From an uncultured Dyadobacter sp. (GTDB taxonomy: Bacteria; Bacteroidota; Bacteroidia; Cytophagales; Spirosomataceae), in the NCBI GenBank assembly GCA_946481035.1, contig CAMLNK010000151.1:1-7892 (forward strand): DNA of 7,892 nucleotides. Reading direction: 5' to 3'. Below, piece after piece: positions 1-5,409 of the stretch. The notes below the pieces were generated by a model. That model was not told the DNA's origin. It was given only the letters and a program-made list of their open reading frames with translations, and did no database searches. The translations under genes were made by a program, and so were the position numbers. Within the stretch, counting starts at the first letter, position 1; each line of letters opens with the position of its first letter.

Positions 1-278
1 AGGCGCTGGAAAAACTGGGCGGGGACAGCTATCAGCCGCACCTGATTTTTATAGATATCAATATGCCCAAGATGAACGGGATGGAACTGCTCGCGGAGTT
101 GAAGCAAAACCCGCGGCTGGTGGAGACGCCGATATATATGTATTCGACCTCCGACCAGAAAGAGATCGTGACGAAGTGCATGGAACTGGGCGCCTCCGGT
201 TTTATGAAGAAAAGCCCTGATATGGAAGAACTTCGAAGAGAATTCACACAACTGATAGATAACCGCACAACTTTATGA
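1..278 (+). CDS. Response regulator, stand-alone receiver domain (5' end missing)
   Basis: The frame is open from base 3, so the start lies left of the window; 91 C-terminal codons are visible. They form the second half of a CheY-like receiver domain. The phospho-acceptor Asp is in FIDINMPKMNG (codon 54-56). Next come the switch Ser/Thr in MYSTSDQKE and the conserved Lys in GFMKKSP. The protein ends right after the last receiver helix (MEELRREFTQLI), so no DNA-binding output domain follows. Single-domain regulators of this kind act by protein contact or as phosphorelay intermediates in the cytoplasm. Its stop overlaps the start of the hybrid kinase as ATGA, so the two are very probably co-transcribed and translationally coupled. 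This makes the regulator the likely partner of that kinase. The partnership is inference; the domain call is firm. Confidence 0.9.
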   Translation, partial: ALEKLGGDSYQPHLIFIDINMPKMNGMELLAELKQNPRLVETPIYMYSTSDQKEIVTKCMELGASGFMKKSPDMEELRREFTQLIDNRTTL

Positions 279-3271
279 TCGACCCTACGGAACAAACCAC
301 ACTTGAATTTCTGGCAGGTGGAGGCGAAATGGGCCGACGTATAAGGGAGTTCGACTGGCAGGCTACCGGGCTCGGAAGTCCGGGAGGCTGGCCGCAAAGC
401 CTGAAAACGTGCATCCGGATCATGCTGAGCTCGAAGCAGCCCATCTGGATCGGATGGGGGCCACAGTTGCTGAAATTTTATAACGACGCCTATATCGATA
501 TTGTCCGCGGCAAGCACCCGCATGCGCTGGGTGAGCCGGCGTCGGTGGTATGGAAGGATATCTGGAAGGAGATTGAACCCATGCTCTCACGGGCTATGGA
601 GCGCGACGAGGGCACCTATGTGGAATCGCGCCTGCTGATTATGGAGCGAAGCGGGTTCCCGGAAGAGACCTATTATACTTTCTCATACACGCCCGTGCTG
701 GGTGATGATGGCCGTCCGGCGGGAATGATTTGTTATAATACGGCCGATACCGAGCGTATTATCGGCGAAAGAGCGCTCAAAACGATGCAGCAGCTCGACT
801 CATTGGGCGAAAAGAAGCGCGAGGAGGAAGTTTTTGCGCAGGTGGGGAAGGCGCTTTCCGCCAATCCGCTGGACTTCCCGTTTGCAGTACTTTACAAGAT
901 TTCAGAAGACGGCGGGCACGCAAGCCTGGTAGCCACCTCGGGTGTGGATAGCGACGACGAACGCCTCGATGCGCATCTCCGCCTGGCCGATCCGGGCGAC
1001 CGTTATGAGCAGCTGGTGTCGGCCGTGCATCAGAACCGGATGATCGAAGCGGCCAACCGCGGGCATTGGCGGGGCCTGTCGAAAGGAGGGTGGGATGTGG
1101 CGCCGAAGTATGTGGTGTACGTGCCCATTCAGTCGGCAAGCCGGAAATTCCCGCTTGCGCTATTGGCGGTCGGGCTGAATCCCTACCGGAAGTTCGATGA
1201 GGCGTACCGCAATTTTATCCAGCAGATCGCCGACCGCATTGCGTTGGGCCTTGGTAATGTAATGGCTTATGAAGAAGAGCAGCGGAGGTTGCGGATGCTG
1301 GAAGAGCTGGATAAGGCCAAAACACTGTTTTTTACAAATATCAGCCACGAATTCCGGACACCACTGATGCTCATGCTGGGCCCGCTGGAAGAGCTCATGA
1401 ACCATCATGGGCAGGAATGGTCGGATGGGGAGCAGGCAAAGGTGGAAGTAACCCATCGCAATGCTTTGCGCCTGCTCAAACTGGTGAATACGCTGCTGGA
1501 TTTCAGCAGGATGGAAGGCGGCCGCGGCCACGCGAGGTTTGTCAGGACCGATATCGCCTCCTACACGCGAAACCTGGCCTCCAACTTCCGGTCGGTCATT
1601 GAAAGGGCAGGGCTCGCTTTCGAGGTGAAAATTGATAGTAATGTCTGTAACGCCTATGTCGACCGGCAGATGTGGGAAAAGGTGGTGTTCAACCTTTTGT
1701 CCAATGCATTTAAATACACATTAAAAGGAAAGATCACCCTGGAACTCCATGCGCACGACGGGCACATCCGGCTGTCGGTGCGCGACACGGGCGTAGGCAT
1801 TCCCGTGCACGAGCTGCCGCACATATTCGAGCGTTTTCACCGGGTCCAAAATGCGGGCGGGCGTACGCACGAGGGCACGGGAATAGGCCTGTCGCTGATC
1901 AGGGAGCTGTTGAGCCTCCACGGCGGAACCATTGGCGTAGAAAGTACGGGAGGCGGGGGAAGCTGCTTCACGGCTACCATACCCGAGGGCAACAGGCATC
2001 TGGAAGCGTCGCAGGTATATGAAGCAAACCCGGAACTGGATGAAGCCATATCGGATTTATATGTGAGTGAGGCCGAGAGCCTGCTGGCTCCTGTATCCAA
2101 CGAGGCGGAGGCCCTGAACGCCCGGAGCGACTCCCGAACGGATTACGTACTGATCGCCGACGACAATGCCGATATGCGGCAGCACATCCGGTCGCTTTTG
2201 GGGAACCAATACAAAACCCTGACCGCCTCCAATGGCATCGAAGCGCTCGGCCTGACCCGGAAATACAGGCCGGCACTGGTGCTAAGCGATATTATGATGC
2301 CGGAAATGGACGGGATCGCATTGTTGAAAGCGGTGAAAAACGACCCGGAACTATGCCATATACCCGTCATCCTGATCACGGCCCGGGCAGGGGAGGAATC
2401 GAGGATCGAGGGGATCGAAATCGGGGCAGACGATTACATTGTAAAACCATTTTCGAGCAGGGAGCTGATCGCCCGGGCGCAGGCACAGATACGGATGTCG
2501 GCCGAACGCCACAGGATTACCGACGAGCTCGAACGGAAAGTTGAGCAGCGCACACAGGACCTGGTGAATGCGAACCGGGAACTCGAATCGTTCAACTACG
2601 TGGCGAGCCACGACCTTCAGGAGCCGCTCCGCAAGATCCAGACATTCATACATCTGATCGAACGGAACAATTTCGACAGTGAACTTTCGAAGGGTTATTT
2701 TCAAAAGATTTACCTCTCGGCCCAACGCATGGGAGAGCTCATTCAGTCGGTATTGTCGTACAGCAGGCTTTCGCAAAACGGTGAGGTTTCGCAGCAGGTG
2801 GATCTGAACAAGGTCATCGACGATATCAGGATCGACTTTGAACTGGCCATCCAGGAAAAACACGCCGTGCTGATTACCGAAAACCTGCCCGTAGTGGATG
2901 CCAATCTGCTGCAAATGAACCAGCTGTTTTCAAACCTGATTAGTAATTCACTCAAATTTTCGGCCGTTCAGCCCGAAATACGGATCACCGGCAGCCTGGA
3001 CAATGGCCGGGACATTCCGCTGGCACCCGCAGAGCTGGCCGACCGGGGCTATCATCATATTTGCGTGAAAGACAATGGCATCGGGTTCGAACCCGAGTTC
3101 AGCGAAAAGATATTCTCGTTGTTCCAGCGGCTCCATCGTCGGCAGGAGTATGCGGGCACGGGCATTGGCCTGAGCATTGTCAAGAAAATCGTCGCGCAGC
3201 ATGACGGGTACGTATCCGCCGAATCCCTACCGGGAAAAGGAGCGGCATTTCACATCTGGTTGCCTGCGTAA
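275..3271 (+). CDS. Double-core hybrid sensor histidine kinase (PAS-GAF-HisKA-HATPase-REC-HisKA-HATPase)
   Basis: This 998-residue protein has no signal peptide or membrane helix and should be cytoplasmic. A PAS-like domain (about 30-165, with WGPQLLKFYNDAY) and a GAF-like domain (about 180-330) form the sensor. Kinase core 1 has its phospho-acceptor His at 358 (ISHEFRTP), the N box at 473-480 (NLLSNAFK), G1 at 504-508 (DTGVG), an F box IFERF at 517-521 and G2 at 534-539 (GTGIGL). A receiver domain (about 624-740) carries acidic D629/D630, phospho-acceptor D672 (SDIMMPEMDG), T702 and K724 (KPF). A coiled-coil linker (about 748-773) leads to core 2: His 779 (SHDLQEPLRKI), N box 882-894, G1 933-937 (DNGIG) and G2 961-966 (GTGIGL). 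Both cores look catalytically intact. The ATG overlaps the stop of the response regulator. The ligand is unknown. In such proteins core 1 normally phosphorylates the internal receiver; core 2 may serve the neighbouring regulator (inference). Confidence 0.93.
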   Translation: MIDPTEQTTLEFLAGGGEMGRRIREFDWQATGLGSPGGWPQSLKTCIRIMLSSKQPIWIGWGPQLLKFYNDAYIDIVRGKHPHALGEPASVVWKDIWKEIEPMLSRAMERDEGTYVESRLLIMERSGFPEETYYTFSYTPVLGDDGRPAGMICYNTADTERIIGERALKTMQQLDSLGEKKREEEVFAQVGKALSANPLDFPFAVLYKISEDGGHASLVATSGVDSDDERLDAHLRLADPGDRYEQLVSAVHQNRMIEAANRGHWRGLSKGGWDVAPKYVVYVPIQSASRKFPLALLAVGLNPYRKFDEAYRNFIQQIADRIALGLGNVMAYEEEQRRLRMLEELDKAKTLFFTNISHEFRTPLMLMLGPLEELMNHHGQEWSDGEQAKVEVTHRNALRLLKLVNTLLDFSRMEGGRGHARFVRTDIASYTRNLASNFRSVIERAGLAFEVKIDSNVCNAYVDRQMWEKVVFNLLSNAFKYTLKGKITLELHAHDGHIRLSVRDTGVGIPVHELPHIFERFHRVQNAGGRTHEGTGIGLSLIRELLSLHGGTIGVESTGGGGSCFTATIPEGNRHLEASQVYEANPELDEAISDLYVSEAESLLAPVSNEAEALNARSDSRTDYVLIADDNADMRQHIRSLLGNQYKTLTASNGIEALGLTRKYRPALVLSDIMMPEMDGIALLKAVKNDPELCHIPVILITARAGEESRIEGIEIGADDYIVKPFSSRELIARAQAQIRMSAERHRITDELERKVEQRTQDLVNANRELESFNYVASHDLQEPLRKIQTFIHLIERNNFDSELSKGYFQKIYLSAQRMGELIQSVLSYSRLSQNGEVSQQVDLNKVIDDIRIDFELAIQEKHAVLITENLPVVDANLLQMNQLFSNLISNSLKFSAVQPEIRITGSLDNGRDIPLAPAELADRGYHHICVKDNGIGFEPEFSEKIFSLFQRLHRRQEYAGTGIGLSIVKKIVAQHDGYVSAESLPGKGAAFHIWLPA

Positions 3272-3284
3272 TTGATATGTAACC

Positions 3285-3330
3285 AGCATTTTACGTTGTA
3301 AAAGATGTCAATTCAGGCTCATAAAATGCT
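3285..3330. repeat. Inverted repeat downstream of the hybrid kinase gene
   Basis: AGCATTTTA at 3285-3293 and TAAAATGCT at 3322-3330 are perfect 9-bp reverse complements separated by 28 bases. A smaller competing hairpin, TTTTAC-GTT-GTAAAA, sits at 3289-3303. No run of T follows the right arm, so this is not a classical intrinsic terminator. It starts 13 bases after the kinase stop codon and ends before the predicted promoter of the next gene. It could be a 3'-end mRNA structure, a weak terminator or a binding site. Its function cannot be settled from sequence. Confidence 0.35.
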
Positions 3331-3356
3331 AATATTCGAAGGTGAAATGTGCGGGA

Positions 3357-3389
3357 ATTGTTCTATTTAAACATTTTTTAGTATTTTTG
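3357..3389 (+). promoter_or_regulatory. Predicted Bacteroidota housekeeping promoter for the ECF sigma gene
   Basis: TATTTTTG at 3382-3389 matches the Bacteroidota -7 consensus TAnnTTTG exactly. ATTG at 3357-3360 is a three-of-four match to the -33 TTTG box, 21 bases upstream, which is an acceptable spacing. Transcription would begin near 3395, leaving a leader of roughly 15-20 bases before the TTG start at 3413. The surroundings are AT-rich, unlike the coding DNA. The match is by eye only. Confidence 0.6.
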
Positions 3390-3412
3390 ATCAAAAGCAA
3401 AAACCTGACTAT

Positions 3413-4006
3413 TTGGCTTCTCCCTTTACCGATACCGATGATAGAGTACTCTGGCAGCGCTTCCGGCAGGGCGACGAGGAGGCATTTACCTTACTGTATC
3501 AACGGTATGTAAGAGTTCTCTACAGTTATGGAAAGAAGCTGATTACCGACGACGCGGTGATAGAGGATCTTGTTCAGGACTTGTTTATTGACCTCTGGCA
3601 AAGCCGCTCCCGGCTGGCCGATGCGGATTCTCCCCGTTTTTACCTTTTCCGCTCGCTGCGGCGGCGCATTCACCGGGCTTGTAACGGCCGTTTTAACGAG
3701 CGCTGGGACTTTCTCGACGAAGATCTTCACCCTGTAACGCTTTCGAAGGAAACGGAAATCATCGAATCGGAGCAGACCCAGAAACAGAAAGATGAGCTCG
3801 ATGCGTGGCTCAAAAGCCTGCCCGGACGGCAATATGAGGTAATGATGCTGCGCTTTTACCAGGATTTCAGCTATTCCCAGATTTCTCAACTACTCACGAT
3901 CAACGAGCAATCGGTAAGAAACCTCGTGCAGCGGGCCGTTTCCAAGCTCCGCCAGCTCACCATTTCGGTCGTCATCTCGGGATTATTTCTATTTCTTCTA
4001 AAATAA
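3413..4006 (+). CDS. ECF-type RNA polymerase sigma factor (sigma-70 family, FecI-like)
   Basis: The protein has 197 residues. Region sigma-2 covers about 20-92, with the core-binding segment EDLVQDLFIDLWQSR at 51-65 and the promoter-melting stretch FYLFRSLRRRIHRA after it. A variable linker follows, then sigma-4 at about 130-181, with LPGRQYEVMMLRFYQ and the helix-turn-helix FSYSQISQLLTINEQSVRNL. The last 16 residues (LTISVVISGLFLFLLK) are strongly hydrophobic. The start is TTG. No ATG lies in frame between the upstream stop at 3368 and sigma region 2, and the predicted promoter would put the transcript start just 5' of this TTG. The FecR gene begins 85 bases downstream. The product should direct RNA polymerase to the linked transporter operon once FecR releases or activates it. 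That target is inference from gene order; the family assignment is secure. Confidence 0.93.
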   Translation: MASPFTDTDDRVLWQRFRQGDEEAFTLLYQRYVRVLYSYGKKLITDDAVIEDLVQDLFIDLWQSRSRLADADSPRFYLFRSLRRRIHRACNGRFNERWDFLDEDLHPVTLSKETEIIESEQTQKQKDELDAWLKSLPGRQYEVMMLRFYQDFSYSQISQLLTINEQSVRNLVQRAVSKLRQLTISVVISGLFLFLLK

Positions 4007-4038
4007 TTCACGAAAAGTGAGTTAAACCGCCGATCCGT

Positions 4039-4059
4039 GTGCTCTTTCCTGATGAGCAC
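4039..4059. repeat. Short inverted repeat between the sigma and fecR genes
   Basis: GTGCTC at 4039-4044 and GAGCAC at 4054-4059 form a perfect 6-bp stem with a 9-base loop. The AT-rich stretch before the FecR start follows, with five T in a row beginning ten bases after the stem. It could weaken read-through or fold the fecR leader. With only six pairs and an offset T run it is a weak terminator candidate and may be chance. Confidence 0.25.
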
Positions 4060-4091
4060 CATGTCAAATTTTTCATCAAATATTCATACTG

Positions 4092-5192
4092 ATGGGTTAC
4101 TATCATTACGAAGTAACTGATTTTCTGGAAGATCAATATTTCAAATCCTGGGTACTGGCGCCGTCACGGGAGTCCTGCGATTTCTGGGATAATTTTTTAC
4201 TCGCACACCCCGAAAAAGCCGAGGCCGTTGCCGCCGCGAAATCAGTCCTGCTGGGCGTACGTTCCGAAATGGAAGCGGATTTCCCGACCGACGGACAGGT
4301 TGCAGCCATGCTCGATGAAATTCACAGCCGGAAGAATGTGGTAAATCGCTGGCCTATGCGGGGGCTCTGGTTGCGTTTGGGGGCGTCATTATCGGCCGCC
4401 GCGGTGGTATTGGTGGCCATAGGCTGGTTCCGGCAGCCCAACCGGCACGACAGCCATGTGAGTTACGAGGAGCTATTGTCGGCTGTGGAGGTGCCGTTGA
4501 CGGAGCAGACTAACACGACCGGCGCGCCGATCCTGCTCACATTACCGGATAGCAGTACCATCCTTTTGCAGCCGAAAAGCAGTGTGAGTTATCGTAAGGA
4601 TTTCGTTAAGAGCACATTGCGGGAAGTTTACCTCTCGGGTGAGGCATTTTTTACAGTAACCAAAAACCGCCGCCGCCCGTTTGTCGTGTATTCCAACGAG
4701 CTGGTAACCAAGGTACTCGGTACCAGTTTTGTGATAAAAGCATTCGAAGATGCAAAACAGGTGGAAGTGAGCGTAAAAACGGGCAAGGTGTCGGTTTTCC
4801 CCCGCACGGATACGGAGGTATGCGAGGGTATTGCCGCGCCTGAACTGGCTGGGACGATCATTACGCCGAACCAGAAAGTGTTTTTCTCACGGGAACAGAC
4901 CCATCTCCGCAAAGGGTTGGTCGATGCGCCGGAAATCCTGGCATCGGCGGTGTTACCAGCACCGCTGTTGAAGTTCCAGGATATGCCGGTGTCGGACCTG
5001 CTGGACAATATCGAGGCGACCTATGGGATCGACATCGTATATGACGACCGTTTGTTTCGCCAATGCCTGCTTACGGCTTCATTTACCACCGAAAGCCTGT
5101 ACGAGAAAATGGACCTTATCTGCAAGGGTGTCGAGGCGAATTTTGAGGTGGTGGACGGGCGAATGATCGTTACCGGCAGGGGATGTAATTGA
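4092..5192 (+). CDS. FecR-family transmembrane anti-sigma factor / sigma regulator
   Basis: This 366-residue protein probably spans the inner membrane once. The cytoplasmic N-terminal part (about 5-85, with YEVTDFLEDQYFKSWVL and FWDNFLLAHPEK) is the sigma-binding region of this family. A hydrophobic helix follows at about 92-113 (LWLRLGASLSAAAVVLVAIGW). The periplasmic FecR domain (about 145-240) shows LTLPDSSTILLQPKSSVSY, REVYLSGEAFFTV, PFVV and VLGTSFVI. The C-terminal DUF4974-like region (about 293-362) starts FQDMPVSDLLDNIEATYGIDIVY. In FecR systems the periplasmic part contacts the STN domain of a TonB-dependent receptor and passes the signal to the sigma factor. Sigma upstream and an STN-bearing receptor downstream fit this exactly. 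The ATG at 4092 is chosen because the N-terminus then aligns with the usual FecR start; it has no clear Shine-Dalgarno sequence. Confidence 0.94.
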   Translation: MGYYHYEVTDFLEDQYFKSWVLAPSRESCDFWDNFLLAHPEKAEAVAAAKSVLLGVRSEMEADFPTDGQVAAMLDEIHSRKNVVNRWPMRGLWLRLGASLSAAAVVLVAIGWFRQPNRHDSHVSYEELLSAVEVPLTEQTNTTGAPILLTLPDSSTILLQPKSSVSYRKDFVKSTLREVYLSGEAFFTVTKNRRRPFVVYSNELVTKVLGTSFVIKAFEDAKQVEVSVKTGKVSVFPRTDTEVCEGIAAPELAGTIITPNQKVFFSREQTHLRKGLVDAPEILASAVLPAPLLKFQDMPVSDLLDNIEATYGIDIVYDDRLFRQCLLTASFTTESLYEKMDLICKGVEANFEVVDGRMIVTGRGCN

Positions 5193-5283
5193 TTTTCAGA
5201 GATTTTACCAATGCTAACAAACCTAACTAATAACTCTAAACCCGGACCGCTTCTATGATTTAACCAAACTCCCTAAAAAAGAA

Positions 5284-5313
5284 AGGTTGATGATGTTGCA
5301 CCATCACCAACCT
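5284..5313 (+). promoter_or_regulatory. Leader hairpin enclosing the leader-ORF ribosome-binding site and start codons
   Basis: The arms 5284-5295 (AGGTTGATGATG) and 5302-5313 (CATCACCAACCT) pair over 12 positions with one A-C mismatch (5290/5307) and a 6-base loop, TTGCAC. The 5' arm contains the AGG of the purine-rich RBS (GAAAGG, 5281-5286) and both candidate ATG codons of the small leader ORF. Folding would therefore hide translation initiation of that ORF. No T run follows, so it is not an intrinsic terminator. A regulatory role is inference. Confidence 0.6.
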
Positions 5314-5409
5314 CTGAGTTCATCCCCAAATTCGATTACATCCGTTACCAGCGGATGGAGGACTCGTTTTGCCCATTTTTCCATGTTACAAAACTTAGTA
5401 AAGTTATGA
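5290..5409 (+). CDS. Candidate leader peptide / small ORF coupled to the SusC-like gene
   Basis: This ORF of 39 codons (38 if the second ATG at 5293 is used) is below usual gene-calling length. It begins MMLHHHQPLSSSPNS, includes GWRTRFAHF and ends LQNLVKL. GAAAGG at 5281-5286 sits six bases before the ATG at 5293, a better RBS than any other gene here shows. The stop TGA at 5407-5409 overlaps the transporter ATG at 5406-5408, a layout typical of translational coupling. It has no signal peptide or membrane helix and resembles no protein family I know. Its rare-looking codons (AGG, several TTA) differ from its neighbours, which suits a regulatory leader better than a working protein. The three consecutive His codons lie just inside the start, within the hairpin. 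It could also be chance, with only the RNA structure being conserved. Confidence 0.5.
   Translation: MMLHHHQPLSSSPNSITSVTSGWRTRFAHFSMLQNLVKL
5339..5357 (+). repeat. Second small inverted repeat in the transporter leader
   Basis: CATCCG at 5339-5344 and CGGATG at 5352-5357 form a perfect 6-bp stem with a 7-base loop (TTACCAG), inside the leader ORF and 48 bases before the transporter start. T-rich stretches follow at 5367-5370 and 5376-5380 but do not adjoin the stem. It may be part of a larger folded leader; alone it is weak. Confidence 0.3.

Noticed and set aside
32..523. 163-codon - strand frame crossing the response regulator/kinase junction
   Set aside because: It spans two real + strand genes joined by an ATGA overlap and has no recognisable domain.
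777..1531. Two - strand frames of about 120 codons
   Set aside because: They lie opposite the GAF and first HisKA regions and have the low-complexity Pro/Arg/His composition of shadow frames.
2351..2914. 187-codon open frame on the - strand
   Set aside because: It is antisense to the receiver and second kinase core, whose motifs are intact on the + strand; it has no domain and no upstream signals.
3268..5193. GTAATTGAT present at 3268-3276 and 5185-5193, each at a gene end
   Set aside because: A nine-base match near two stop codons is easily chance; there is no longer flanking identity and no sign of a mobile element.
5193..5283. Housekeeping promoter for the transporter gene
   Set aside because: No TAnnTTTG box and no TTTG-like -33 element could be found in this stretch. 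TATGATTTA at 5254-5262 does not fit, so no promoter is called.
5339..5380. Intrinsic terminator in the transporter leader
   Set aside because: The 6-bp stem is separated from the T-rich runs by at least nine bases and the runs are interrupted, so it lacks the required stem-plus-U-tract form.
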